DNA from: Papiliotrema nemorosa
Taxonomy: Eukaryota > Basidiomycota > Tremellomycetes > Tremellales > Rhynchogastremaceae
Direction of reading: 5' to 3'
Length of the DNA: 64,000 nucleotides
Assembly: GCA_032158125.1 (NCBI GenBank)
Contig: JASKOT010000001.1
Location: 124,001-188,000 of the forward strand
A program made the position numbers and the translations under genes. Positions 20,957 through 33,533 of the stretch are shown in pieces. The notes beneath the pieces were generated by a model. The model was not told the DNA's origin. It made no database searches and saw only the letters and a list, made by a program, of their open reading frames with translations. Every line of letters starts with the position of its first letter. Within the stretch, counting starts at the first letter, position 1.

Positions 20957-23362
20957 ATGAGGATACGACCTTCGTCCACCCTCATCCCCCTGCTCGCCCT
21001 CGCTCCCTTGACCCAAGCTGCGAATGGGATCCTGTACACCAACTCGGTCTCATACTGCGCAGAAGCAAAAGCTATCATTGTGGACGCTTTCGATATCGCC
21101 TATCATCAATCCAACGAATCCATCACCTTTTCCTTCTCCCTCGCTTCGGTCGAGGATAATCTCAATGTCTCTGCGAATCTCTACATCAACGCCTATGGGA
21201 GACAGATCATCAATGAGACGCTCAACATTTGCGACTACCTCCAAGGGGTCATTTGTCCCCTACCTCAGGTCAACTTTACAGGTGCGTCAACAAGCTTTGA
21301 ACCGCAGGTGGTTTGCTGACTATCTAGGCTACGGTACATACCCCATTCCTTCTCAATATACTTCCAAAATCCCCGGAATCGCCTACACTGTTCCCAACCT
21401 CGAGGCATACGCACGAGTACAGTTGCTACGGGAAGAGACGGGAGAAGTAGCAGCATGCCTGCAAGCGACATTATCGAATGGAAAGACTACCAAGCACAAA
21501 GCGGTAGCTATCGCATCGGGCGTCTTCACACTCGTAGCCCTCCTCATCGGGCTCTTCCACTCGGCCATCAACTCTCCCTCTCCTGCCCAATACAGATGGT
21601 TCGACATCCTCTACCTGTACCAAACGGCCGTGGCGACCGGCTTGCTGCATCTCAACTACCCTCTGGCCTTCTCCAATTTTGTCCAAAACTTCGCTTGGTC
21701 TTTTGCCTTGTTCCATTCGGGGGAGATGCAGAAAAGCATCAACTCGATGAGATCAAAGACGGGAGGTCATCTGGATGGTACGGCATATAGCGCAGTGCAG
21801 TATATCAACAGGAAACTATCGCCATACAATTTCGGGTCGAATTTGCATGTCGATCTCAATTCTATCAAAACGTCCCAGCAGTTCAACTCTCTGCTTGTGA
21901 GCCGCGAAATCCCGATGGTCAGCCAATTGCACACTCGAGCTACGATACCCAGCGCTTTGTACACGAACAACACGGACGACATTAGCACGGGTATCCCGGT
22001 ATATGTCAACTCGCTCGAGATTGCCCCCCCGAATGCGTACACTACCATCTTCTTCTTCTTCTTGGCGTTCATCGGGATCGTCATCGTCTTTCACATTCTT
22101 CTCTTCGCCGTGGTGTTTGCCATAGACAGGTCGAAACGTGATGACCGAGGGTCGTGGGCGACTCGGCTCAGACGGTCCTGGTGGGAGTTTTGCATGGGCA
22201 ACGGGCTACGGACTGTGAGTTTGTACCAAACGCCTGCAACTGACGACAGTGCTTGATTTGGTTCCTTCCCATCTGGATCTTTGGGTTCTTCCAGTTCAGG
22301 ATTGGCGATTCCGGTTTAGCGATCTTTTTTGCCGTTCTGGGTCTTCTACTCACCCTCGTACCCCTCGCTGCCGCTTTTGTCCTCTCGATCCTGCGATCTC
22401 GACGACCATCTTCTACCGCTCCGACAATCTCACCTCTTTACACTTCATACAGGTATTTCCACTCTGTCGGAGTCCTCTACAGGGCGTACCGTCAACGATT
22501 CCACTTCTTCTGGTTCGCACCCTTGGTACTTGCCATGATCGCTCGTTCGGCCTTCATTGCCTTTGGACCTGCGCGAGCTTGGGCTCAAGTCATCGGTAAT
22601 CTCGTCGTGGAGCTTATTGTCCTCGTCTCGTTGATCGCTTGTCGACCTCACAAAGACCGCAAGGGTGACTGGCTCGCTCCGTTCTTGTCGTTGATCCGTC
22701 TGATCGCTTTCGGTTTGTTGATCGCCTTCATCCCGTCCCTCGAGATCGATGCGATTATCCGAACGGTCATTGGCATAGTCGAGATTGCCGTGTTTGGTAT
22801 CCCCACAGTCTTGCTCTTCTTGGGTCTGCTCTGGAACGCGGGTTACGGGTACTTGTGGAGAAGACACACTCATCGGATCGAAGATGGACTCGAAGTGGAA
22901 CGATTTGTAGCTAGCGATAATGACTCGCAATCTCACGCCGCGATGACTCAGGTCGACGCCAACAACTTTGTCAGCGCTCCTGCTGCTCTCAATTCTAGAA
23001 ACGATTCTGGACCGTCTCTGGCTAGACGGACGTCGGTCATGGAACCTATAGATCCAGTGTATGGAAACAACATGGATCGCGGACCGAACTGGCAAGACTC
23101 GCCTCGACAGAGTACCATTGCTCCCGCAGCCGACCCCAATCATTCTGCAAACATGTACAATGAAGCTGCTATGGGTCGGCACGGGCCTCAAGAGGGAATG
23201 AACCCAAACGACGAATATGGATATGAGCATGGAAATGGTATGAGAAACTCGATACCGCCTTCTCGGAGAACATCGGGAACCGCCAGCATGTATTATACGC
23301 CTCACGAGTCGGCTTACCATACGCCCAGTCAGGGACAAGATCAATATTTCGGTCGATACTAG
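20957..23362 (+). CDS. ML-like/TRP-like membrane protein (flavin carrier FLC or Pkd2 family)
   Basis: Three exons (20957-21281, 21328-22214, 22250-23362) give 774 residues. A signal peptide (IPLLALAPLTQAANG) leads into an extracellular or lumenal ML-like domain with Cys residues and N-glycosylation sequons (NESI, NVSA, NETL). The membrane part has about nine hydrophobic helices, among them VAIASGVFTLVALLIGLF, the stretch at about 22050-22130 and several between 22253 and 22850. A cytosolic Ser/Asn/Tyr-rich tail follows. This order is that of fungal TRP-like proteins (Flc1-3 of budding yeast, Pkd2 of fission yeast), linked to calcium handling, FAD import into the ER and cell-wall integrity. 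Which of these roles applies cannot be decided. Confidence 0.88.
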
Positions 23363-23721
23363 TGGATCGAATGGAGTAATGGAGTAAACGATGTAGCGAC
23401 GCGAAAGAACGACAAATATAGATGCGGTATTCAAGTACGATAGGAGGGAACGAGAACATGTACCATCACGACGTTATCTCATGGGTCTGATTCTCGTATG
23501 ATTGGCATGTAGCTTATATCTTATGCATGTTTGGATACGAAAGCATAATCTGCAAGTCTCCCACCCACCACGCTGATAGCCATATGCCCGGCATGGTCGC
23601 CCATCGGCTCACCGTTCTCGATGAAAGAGGAGAGCCCCATGCATCGGCGACACGAGACAAGCTGCATAAACGGCATCACCGGAATACAATTTCAGAGAGC
23701 TGCTGGTGTAGATCCACATTA
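23363..23721. other. Convergent intergenic region
   Basis: About 360 bases between the stop codons of the TRP-like gene and the thioesterase gene. Only 3' ends are expected; nothing else is seen. Confidence 0.5.
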
Positions 23722-24901
23722 TCACCTTCCGATCCATTTCTCGACAATCTTCTTCGCACAATCGCCCGTCCCGAGATCCATATGTTCCCCTGGACAATGC
23801 TCGAGTCTCAAAGCGCCGCGCTCGTCCAGTTCCTTCAGACCGATCCAATCGTGAACGTACAGCGATTGTTCTTCCAGCGGCACGAGCAATGTTTTGTTGT
23901 CCGAAGAATAAGTCCAGAAATGGGCGGATTGAGCTGGAGATACCGTCCCTTTCGGTCAATACGACGTGTTGACGGTTATACTCACTATCAGCGTCGAACA
24001 TGACCGCTACGAGGTTGTCCAAACCTCCCAGACCTTTGCCTCCAGCCACCTTCTCGCCCTTCTCTCCGGCCAACCACCTCCCTTCCCCGTTTAGATCCCT
24101 GATGAACGTGTTGGTCTCTACAAACTCGTCCATCCTCGCTGGATCACGGTAATAAGCCGCTTGAACGAGATGGGTCTGAGCCCAAGTGCTATATATACCG
24201 GAACGAGCGGCTCGGGCAGCTAGTAAACAAGAAAGGGTAGGCGGGGTAGGACAGGGGATCAGGGCGGCGATCCCATAGTGCGGTGTCCCGAACGTGATGA
24301 GGTTCTTGATGGGTGGGGAATTGCAATATTGAGCATAGTATCGTAGGAAGAGACCACCTTGAGAGAAACCCATCCCGTCAAACTGCCAGTAAGCTTCTCT
24401 CGGATGTCTGATTTTGATGGAAAGGAGGGGATATTAGCGGATGAGATCGACCCACCCCATCGGCAAGCTCGGGTATCTTTGCGAGTTGATCGCATCCCTC
24501 TTGACCCTGCAACTCGGTATCTCCCCACTATCACGTCAGATCAGCTTCAAGACGAGCTGCGGTTGTCCTCACGAAACCAGCCTTTCGTTCGGCATCGGGC
24601 GATCCACCCAGAGGTATCTGAACGGAATACACGAAGATTCCGGGATATGTAGCCTTGATATCCTCGATAAAGTCGCTTATACCATCAGAAAGGGCTGTAT
24701 CACCCAGTCCATGCCTATTCGTCAGTCCATCAACCGAATCGACCTAGATCGATCGCACCATATGACCAGTGGGCGGGGTGTGCTTGCTGACTGCGCGGGG
24801 GTTAAGTCTGCGGTGAGCGGCACTTGTTGTGCTGGTATCGCCCCGGCGAAATATGTACTCGTGAGCAGGACAGTCGCTAGCCAACCTCGCATGATGGCCA
24901 T
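23722..24901 (-). CDS. Palmitoyl-protein thioesterase (PPT1 family)
   Basis: Lysosome/vacuole-type enzyme that removes fatty acyl groups from cysteine residues of proteins. The N-terminus MRGWLATVLLTSTYFAGAIP is a signal peptide. Spliced in order the protein reads LVIWHGLGDTALSDG, a segment ending QIPLGGSPDAERKAGF, then DTELQGQEGCDQLAKIPELA, the nucleophile motif GMGFSQGGLFLRYY, TFGTPHYGIAAL, a Cys-containing loop, and the C-terminal EHMDLGTGDCAKKIVEKWIG, which carries the catalytic His. At least four introns are required. The Asp of the triad lies near VAVMFDAD or shortly after, not fixed by eye. Most yeasts have a fused PPT1-Dolichol-PP phosphatase (Pdf1); here the enzyme stands alone, as in animals. 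Confidence 0.9.
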
Positions 24902-25222
24902 TTTGCAGCAAAGAGGTCCAATGTACGAGTACTCGTTCAATGCTCGGACGTAGGGTGATCGCTGGAAGTGGAGGTCCAGGCTGTGCACGTGTTGCTAATG
25001 AACATTACAAAATGGTCAGGAATAGGTTGTAATGCCATGGGGAAAATATTAGGAACGAGTTTGTAATGCCCATGTCGCGATGACGGAATTGTTGTTGCGC
25101 GGACCAAGTATTCCTCGACCTCGACGTTGCATAGTGTACATATCGACAACGACCACAATGGACTTGGTGCCGTGTGAGCTGTCAGATTGTATATGCTTGA
25201 ATATGAAGCTCATGGCACAGAT
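24902..25222. promoter_or_regulatory. Bidirectional promoter between PPT1 and the ataxin-3 gene
   Basis: About 320 bases between divergent starts. Contains an in-frame upstream ATG (25193) for the ataxin-3 reading frame. No other feature seen. Confidence 0.5.
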
Positions 25223-26774
25223 ATGTTCTACGAGAGGCAAGAGCCGGGTTCTCAGCTCTGCGCCCAGCACTGCTTGTGCGTCTCACCTCAGCCAACCCGG
25301 ATCTCCTACTCATCTTCAGAAACAACTTGTTGCAGCAACACACATACACCGAATTCGATCTCGCAGAAATAGCTCGAAGGTAAGCTCAATTTCTCTGGAT
25401 CGTCCTTAGAAGTCTAGCTGATGTGTAGGTTGGATGAGGCTGAAAATGCGGCGTTGTCTACTCAGAACCAGAACAAGAAGTCGTACAATTACGATGATAC
25501 GGGATACTTTTCCATCTCCGTCTTGGAGCGAGCGATGGAGGTGTGGGACTTGACATTGGTTAGATGGAGAGGGGAAGCTATGAAGCCGTACCAGGACCGT
25601 CCAGAGTAAGTCGTCGTTCCGCCCTCCCGTGGCGGGGAAACTAAAGTACAGGGATCAAGGGGCATTCATCCTCCACCTCGCCTCTCACTGGATCCCCTTG
25701 AGAAGGTTTGGTATCCCATCTTCTACTGGAAGCCCAACGAAAAGATGGTACAACCTCAACTCGTTTCTCCCCAATGGACCTGAATGGATTTCGCCCACTT
25801 ACCTCCGTATGGTCCTCACCCAAGCGGAAGAAGAAGGTTATTCAGTCTTTTGTGTGAGAAGGGCCACTCCGGGTGGCGCTGGAGGAGCGGAGATGCAAGA
25901 GGGCAAAGGCTGGGGAGACGGAGGTTATGGAATTTTACCAGAGTCAGAGGCGGACCGGGTAGCTGCGGTCCTTGGAGAGCCAGTCTCAAGATCAGGCGGA
26001 CAGGGCGGAAACAAGCCTGTCGCAGGATGTAAGACCACAATCATCTCGAAAAAGCTCAGTGCTGAATGATAGCCTCTCGAGCGCCACTGGCCTCTATCAA
26101 CCCTGACCAACCCACAGTCGACCCGTCCTCTGCTGCCCAATCGTCTAGTGCTCCCGGGCCTTCTTCACCCCCTGCCCGACGACAAAAGCGTCAGCCAGAC
26201 TTGATCGACCCCGATGCTTCTGACACCTCACCGACTCATCCCGTTCGTCCACCCCGAAATCCTGCTCGCCATTCCGGACAGTCCAGTCGAGATGTCCTAG
26301 ACGACCAAACGGGTACCTTCCCCACTGACGATGCGGAAGACGAAGAACTCGATGACGACATCGATGCGATCGGCTCCTACAGACAAGTCGAGAATTATGC
26401 CGGTCCAATGGACTTCACCCAACACAGTCGAAGCTATGATGATGAAGATGCGGCGTTGCAGGCGGCCTTGAAGGCCAGTATGGACGATTTACCACCTGAT
26501 TGGGTCGCACCTAAATTGGAACCCAAGGAGAAACCAATCCAGAAGAGACCGTTACCGACTCCTGCTGCTGCGGCGCCGATAGCGACCGTTCCATCCGTGC
26601 AGAGCGACAGTGCTGGAGCGGGAGGCTCAAAGTTCAAGGAGGAGCTCGAGGAGGATGACGAAGTGCCAGTCGAGGAGCTTTCTCCAGGTGAGTCGGCACG
26701 TTCGGGATGATGAAGAATAAGCTAAGAGATGAGACGAGATTAGGCGTCGTCGACTGGCCAAGTTCGGCCAGTGA
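25223..26774 (+). CDS. Josephin-domain deubiquitinase, ataxin-3 homologue
   Basis: Cysteine protease that trims ubiquitin chains. Exons 25223-25275, 25320-25379, 25429-25605 and further exons from about 25651 join in frame. The catalytic Cys is in GSQLCAQHCL, the catalytic His in LASHWIPL and the Asn in RWYNLNSF, so the Josephin triad is intact. A ubiquitin-interacting motif, DDEDAALQAALKASM, lies near 26435-26490, after a disordered Pro/Ser-rich linker. With an acceptor near 26740 the protein ends SPDEIRRRRLAKFGQ, matching the conserved basic tail of ataxin-3-like proteins. The start at 25223 (MFYERQEPGS) aligns with the known N-terminus (family form: short Met-x-x-x-F-E-x-Q-E), but an in-frame ATG at 25193 could add ten residues. 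No polyglutamine tract is present. Confidence 0.9.
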
Positions 26775-26975
26775 TCATCACAGTTCGGTAACAAGCGCGG
26801 TGAAGGAACATGGAAGGCTATAGCGGATACGTATGTGATCATGCGGCTCTCTTTGTGTCTCTATTACTTCTCTGCCGGACGAGCAGCGCTAGGAAGGCGC
26901 AAGATTGTGCATAGAATACATAACAAATGGATGATGTACCATACCTGATCTCCCAGTGACTCCTCAACTTTGAAT

Positions 26976-29536
26976 TTACTGGATTGGCTGTATTTTGATA
27001 GCCCCATGATCAACTGAATCGCTCGCTGACATGGTGTTCCAGACCACCATGAGGATCAAAACATGCTGTCAAGTCAGTACAGTGTGGCCGCCTTATAAGG
27101 AAGCCTCACCAGTGATGCCGCGTAGAGTATGAACAGGCTCCTCGCGCGCTTGTTCCCGATGATAGCCCTCGTCAAGGCGAAAACTCCCCTCTCTAGCGGA
27201 TTAAGAGCTTGAATGGCTCTTTGCGCTTCCTACACAATCAGAAGCGTTCAGCTTGGCCACTCACCCTGCCCTTGAACGCCTCGAACGGGTTCATACTCTC
27301 CTCGTATTTATCTTTATACTTTCCAATATCATCCTCCCTGCTCCTCATCACGCCGGTCAACATTGATCCACCGTTCGTCCCGCTAGGTCCAGCCATTGGG
27401 ATGGAGGTTGCACCGTCGCGGTATGACTGCATGTATCGGACTTTTTCGTAGAGTTTCAGATTGTCCGCTTGGAGAGACTTGATCTCTGCTCGAAGATCCG
27501 ATATGGTCTCGAATTGTCGTCTCATTTCCTAGGAGATCAGCATTACATAGAGTCGAGTGATTGCTGACCTCTTCCAGCTCGGCATTTCGTTGGCGGAACC
27601 TGTCACGTTGACTCGTAACGATGGGCAGGATCGAGGTATCTCCATTAGCCATGGCGGGAGAGGCTCGTCCGTCCTGGCTGTCAGTTGATGAAGGAAACCG
27701 AATTTGAATAGCGCACAATGCCTTTACCGCCAATATCCAATCCAGCCAAGCCTGGCTTGGGCGTTGAGGTACCTTTCTCGCCGCCCTCCTTGTTCAGACT
27801 CATGAGATCATTCTCCAGCTTCTCGTTCAACCCCCTCTGTCTCGCCACCTCCGCCTGCAACCCCTCGACCGTATCTTCCGATTTCGCATGTGAAGCTGAC
27901 AGCTCTTCCCATGATACCCGGAGTTTGGTTAATTCCTCCAACAATCTCCTGTTTTTGGATACGAGCAGATTCTCCAACGACCGCCCAAGCTCTTTGTTGG
28001 CCACGTCGGCGTTTGGATCGGGTAGATGGACTTCGTCGTCGGCAAAGTCGGTACCGGAGAATTCAACATACTATATCATCAGCTTTCATCCCGACACAAC
28101 CTTACCTTCATGATCTCCAACTCTCGCTTGATCTCGTCGTAATCCCCAAACTGCTTGACTTTGCTCTTGAGATTCTCGATCTCGGCTGATTGAGTGGAGA
28201 TCTCCTTGGCGGTCTCTTCGGCCCGTTTCTTCGCTGCTTGTTCGACCTCGGCTTTGGATTCCTTGAGCGAGTCGAGGGTTCGTAGTAAGCGAGATGCTTC
28301 AGCTTCGAGCTCGGTGATTTGCGATTCGAGAGTCTTGACCCTATCATTCAGCTCGGTCTCCTGCTTCCTGCTCACCTCTCGGCTTGAGCAGATCCACTTC
28401 GGACCGACTCGATTTCTGATCGAAGCAGTTCCTAGCGATCAACTTGCTTGATCGAGTCCTCTTGACGGATGCTTACATTTCTCCTCTCGACCGTTGCAAC
28501 TCGCTCGTTTGCTCTTGTCAGGTCGGCAGCGACAATGTCCAGCTCTGCCAGTCTCGCGGCGACGTCTTGTTCTGCTTCATAAGCAAGAGCCCACCATCCG
28601 TCATCTCACTCACCTTGCCTCTCGCTCGCGCTGAGTAGCTTGGCCTGAGTGCTCTCGTTCGAGGTGTGAAGATCTCTCAGCTGATCTCGAGCAGTCTGTA
28701 CCTGTCGCTGCAGATCCTTCTCCCTTAACAATCAGCCCATGTCTCCCAACCATGTTGCACACTTACCTCTCTTCGTAGTTTCTCAGCCTCTCATCATACT
28801 CGGCGTTGAGCTCATTCTCCTTCTGCGTGACCCTCTCCGTAATCATCTCGTTCATCTGACAATGAGCGGGATCCACGAGGTCCCTGCAGTCAGACTTGCC
28901 TTCTCCTCCAGCTCGTCTGCCCTCTTTTCCGCCTTTTTCTTCGCATTCTCCACAGTACCCATCTCCCCAACCTGCCTCTTCAATTCCGCATTTTCCTCTC
29001 TTAACCGCTTCATCTCACTATCCATCATTCTAGCCTCGGCAACTTTGACCGTCTGATCGACCGCCGCGTCCAAAAGTGGGTAAGGATCCGGCGCATCCGA
29101 TAGCAACTTGTAGACGTTCAGGAAGGACGTTTCGGACATTTTGGATCGACGAGTGAGAGAATCAATCTCGCCTTGATAGGCTTTCAAAAGACCTTTAATG
29201 GCTGTGAACTTTTCTTCGTCATCTGGCATCTTCTTGAATTCTGTATAGAGTCAGCATACACCACGAAAAGTGCAGCGAGCTGGGCTAGGCGATATCTGGG
29301 GTGTGGGATTGGTAGCTGGATGGTCACTTACCCCTGGTCTGTTCTGCCAGCTTCTTCCTCCCGACCATGTTCTCCTTCTGATTATCTACCAGCTCCAACG
29401 CCGTGGAGTCTAGCGACTTCTGTAGCTCGGACAGATTGATCGCTGCGATTGTCAGTACCGGCCCACATGCCTCTAGTGGATCCAGCATCCATACCCTTCC
29501 ATGTTGCCAACGCGGCCGAGAAGTTCTGTTCCGCCA
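26976..29536 (-). CDS. COY1: CASP/Coy1, Golgi membrane coiled-coil protein
   Basis: Golgi tether-type protein. The N-terminal signature is clear: MAEQNFSAALATWK, then LSELQKSLDSTALELVDNQK, RKKLAEQT, KAYQGEIDSLTRRSKMSE and DAPDPYPLLDA. Most of the remaining protein is heptad-rich coiled coil with Glu/Lys/Leu runs. The C-terminus has the CASP hallmark NPLERGVFALTRAIIGNKRA followed by one membrane helix (LFILYAASLHVLILMVVW) and a short lumenal tail, with stop at 26976-26978. About eight introns. CASP-type proteins are tail-anchored in the Golgi and interact with golgins and the COG complex. Full length by motif order. Confidence 0.92.
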
Positions 29537-29775
29537 TGTTTACGCTCCCCTACTGCTCTGCTTCTCTCACTGTGTATGTACGACGAGATAAAGCAAGGTA
29601 CGAGTCGTGAGCGGTATGAGAAGAAGCAATGAGCAACACGACCGTTGCGTCGCGTCACGAGATGAGATTCGAGCCTGATTTCATTTCATCCCTCTTTCTT
29701 GTAAACATCACTTCAACACCCCTTCAACGGGATATCGACCGATTGTACTGGCGCAGGACTGTAGAGGAGCCGACG

Positions 29776-32700
29776 ATGGCCTCTTTCGAGGCTCAGAGTG
29801 CTTATATCTCGTCCTCGACTCTCTCTGCGTTATCGGCTTCGACCTCACTTTTGGAGGGTGTGGATTTAGGATTGATCGAGGAGATTATAGAGCAGGCTCC
29901 GAGGACTGCTACTTCTTTTCCGTACATCTATCGCTCGTACTGTCAAGTACTGGAGGAGCAGTAAGTGATCGTGTCACTCAATACCTGATCATGCAGCGGT
30001 CTTTCGGCGACGAGCGACGAGAGGATCTACCACTTTCTCCTCAAATTAGGGGTGATCCGAGCGACAACATGGGGAGAGAAATGGGATCTCTACAAGAGTA
30101 CCCGGAACACCAGCAAAACATCGCCTATCAGGCCTTTGGTCTATAGCATCAGCAAATCGCCCAGACGTAGGGCGAGGGCGTCGAGCAATGTAAGCGTGCT
30201 GGGAGCTCGAGTGGACAAGAGCAAGATCACTTTTCTCGCTTCTGCCTCTTCTGACTTGGACGAGGCCTTTGCAGCGTCGGATAACGATGGAGACGTCGAC
30301 GTCGAGTCTGTCCTCGGTCTCAATCGGCCGTCTCCGCGAAAGGTCTTGCGGGATAGATCGAGGTCGATGGTCGGGTACACGCCAGATGCAAGTGATGATT
30401 ACGACTTGATGACCCTCAACCCACCAGTCCGGACGTCTACACCTGTGAATGCTCTATCCGGTCGACATACAGGACGAGGAACAAAGAATATGGACGAGGA
30501 CAGCCCGGACCTTCCGCCCTATTCCGTTTCGGATATCAGCCAGATACTCGACCTGACGCGAGAAGCGGAACCGTCAACGCCCAAAGCTCGAACAGCTTCA
30601 CTAGCGCGGGACGTACAAGAAAGTGCTTGGACAAGGCAGCAGGTTCTTGATGCTGAACATCGAGCGGATGAGTTTCACCGCCTTGGTTTGCTCGGTCGAT
30701 GCTTGGATGTCTGGACGCAATCTTATGATTGGGTCAAATCAACAACGGACCAGATTGATCGTGTCCGCTCGACCTTGCTTCTTCGGCAAAGCTTCATAAA
30801 ATGGAAAGATGCTTACGAGTATCAACTTACACTTCCGGGCACCGCAGATCGACACCGTCGACTCCATCTTACATTGCAGGTCATGCAAAAGTGGCAGGAG
30901 AGAATCAAAGTTGTTAATTTGAGGAGGAAGGAAATTACTTACGAGACTCAAAAAGGCGAGGTAGAAAAGCGGAATGCATGGAAGAAATGGAGAATGCTCT
31001 TGGGGAAGAGGCGAACGGAGAGATGGCAAAAAGACGTGGCGAAGAAGGAAAAGCTATTCAAGAGGGCGAAAGATGCTCAGATGCTGAACGACTCCTTCGA
31101 GGTGGGCAACAGTGAAGACGCAGTCGCTAACTCCAGACGTGGTATTGGGGCATGCGAGAGACATCCGACGGTCGAGTGGCGGATAGCGCATTTTCTCAGA
31201 ACTTCCTACGGCGGATACTGGGCTTTTGGACTAGGAGAGCCACGGCGTCGTTCAAGCTGGGCGCGGTCCTGAGCGCGCAAGCAGAGGATATGAAGCAGAC
31301 TGTCCTCTCAACCTGGAGGCGCGAAGCTCGACTACGAACGGCAGAGCGAGACGCCGTGCTTCGTTCAGAATCACAATTGTTACTACGTGTTCTGCATCAT
31401 TGGCGCACTAATTCGTGCGTGACATTCCGTGACGCATACTGATGGCAGACGCGAAAGCTCGAAAGCCCGAATATTCAGCGAGGCTAGGGTTTTAAAGGCA
31501 GCTCTATCCGAATGGAAAGAAAAAATGGCACATATACAGGTGAGCTGATTCTAAGTAGACGGTGTGCTGATCGGCAGTACTTGAAGCGAAAAGCTGCCGT
31601 AGTTCATGAGACGTCGGTATTGAGGAAATCGGTGGCATTCTGGGTGACCAGGGAGCGTGGCATCTTATTTGAGCGGGTTAGGGATGTGCGACTGCAGCAT
31701 AAGATTTTGATACATTGGCGAGACCGCTCATCGGGGCTACAAGCGATAGCAGGTGAGCGTATTTGCTTGCCGAAAGCTCACGATCAGATCAAGGTGTTCT
31801 ACTTGCCAAGTCGTTTGAGCAGAACTCCCTCCGCCGAAGCTTCTCCCGCTGGCGCGCGCGACTGGGGGATCAAAACCGACAGACACTCCGTGCCTTGTTG
31901 TTCCGCGAGTCGTCGGAGCAGGAATTTGCCCGACACGCGCTGTCGAAGTGGCGGACTGCAGCTGCAAAGAATAAGGCGAATAATCTCACTGCTGTCAAAG
32001 CTCGAGCATTTTTTATGGCGCGACAAGCATTGAGAGTTTGGAAACTCCGTCTTCGACAGCGTGAACAGGACAAGTGGATCGAGCAGAAACGCCTGAGTGA
32101 AATGGCGATGTGGCTTGATGGTGAGCTGGGAAATTTAAGATTTTGCTGACCACAGCGTGGCGAAAAAGGCATGCACAGAGCAGAGAGGACACTGCTGCTA
32201 TCGAGCAGCTGCAGCGGAGGAGTGATCTGCGGATTTTGGCTCGAGTGATTGACCAATGGACCGGAAAAGTCTTGACCATCAAAACACGCGAGTTTCACGT
32301 GCATAAACAGCGAAATGTCAAGCTGAAACGGTGAGCCGTGCGCAAGACCCTTGCTCATATCCAGAGCTGCATTCGACAAATGGCGTGGGGCGAATGCCAA
32401 AGTCAACGCTGCGAATAATCTCATGCAATCTCATATCCAGGTCAGGACTGAGGGTAGGTCGTTGTATCGCATCCGCACTGACTCCAGATCACATGCGAAG
32501 CGCATTGCTGTCCTGGCGGGATCAGGCAATACGCGTCCGGCATCTCCGGCTCCAGGCCGAGCAATCTCTGATCGATCGCGAGGATCAGCTTCTCAGTCGA
32601 ACGTTTGAACTCTGGCGAGAACGATTCGCCGAGCGCCGCCTGAAAGAAGTTGCGGAAGAGGTGTCATTGCGCCGAGAAGACGCGTTGATGTTTTCTATTT

Positions 32701-33389
32701 GGGATACTTGGACAGCTAAAAGCTCTGTGAGTGAAGCTCTGGTGTGTATTGTCAGGACTGACGTCTGAGCGACTGCGCGAGATTACATTTGCGAAGAAGC
32801 GTATCAAGAGGACTGCTTGGTTAAAGTGGCGTACGGCACTGGACATGAGGCGAGCGGAACATTCAGTCTCGCAGCCCCGCGACGAACAACTTCTACGTGA
32901 GCTCTGCCACGACGTCCTGTCCGTGATAACTGACATCTAGTCGATGTATTGGCGGTATGGCGCGAGGCTACAAAGCGAAAGATGGCCTTGAGCGCAGTGT
33001 GAGATATCTCGCTCATGAACCTAATTTGCGCTAATGGTAGACGGCGAAGAGGTCGCATCCGGGCTGCCGCTATCACGACAAGTGTCAGTCGGTATCGAGG
33101 TCATGCTCGCAAGGTTTCTTTCGGCCATGAGGTCCTGGTTGCTCGATCGACACCTGCTTCTATCCCAACGCATCGCGGGGAGAGGAGGATCACTATGCAG
33201 CTGCCGACTCCGACTCTGCACGACAGAGAACGCACACAAGAGGAAACGACGAGTACAAATAGCGAACCTGCATACTCTCGTCTACGATCGGAGTTGTACG
33301 GCAGTAGACGAGGAGGCAGTGAAGAGCCGGAAGACACTCGTACGGGATCGAGCGAGCTGGTCAGACAGCTTCGCGGTGTACTGAGATGA
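29776..33389 (+). CDS. SFI1: Sfi1, centrin-binding spindle pole body protein
   Basis: Filamentous protein of the spindle pole body half-bridge that binds centrin (Cdc31) through repeats and is needed for SPB duplication. The N-terminal region (MASFEAQSAYISSS...) is helical then disordered and Ser/Arg-rich. From about 30600 onward the frame shows the Sfi1 repeat again and again: a hydrophobic helix ending in W plus basic residues, e.g. CLDVWTQSYDWV, SFIKWKDAYEY, VMQKWQERIKV, AWKKWRMLL, VLHHWRTN, ALSEWKEKM, ALRVWKLRLR, VIDQWTG, AWLKWRTAL. The C-terminal part is basic and Ser/Thr-rich and ends QLRGVLR. About nine introns split the repeat region, some so close that exon borders remain uncertain. 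The repeat pattern itself makes the family call safe. Confidence 0.88.
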
Positions 33390-33533
33390 ATCATGATGTT
33401 TCGATTCGGCCCGATGTCTCGTTGATGTCTGATGGTAGAGGAGGGATGGATCAGCGCTGACAATTGCTGATCTCGGTTTTCGGGTCAAACGAGCTATCTC
33501 GTCCTTTGGATGCCAAGCTGATGGTCGGCCGAT

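Noticed and set aside
22445..23434. 329-codon open frame on the minus strand
   Set aside because: It lies antisense to the third exon of the TRP-like gene, is Arg/Ser-rich without domains, and the sense frame has clear membrane helices.
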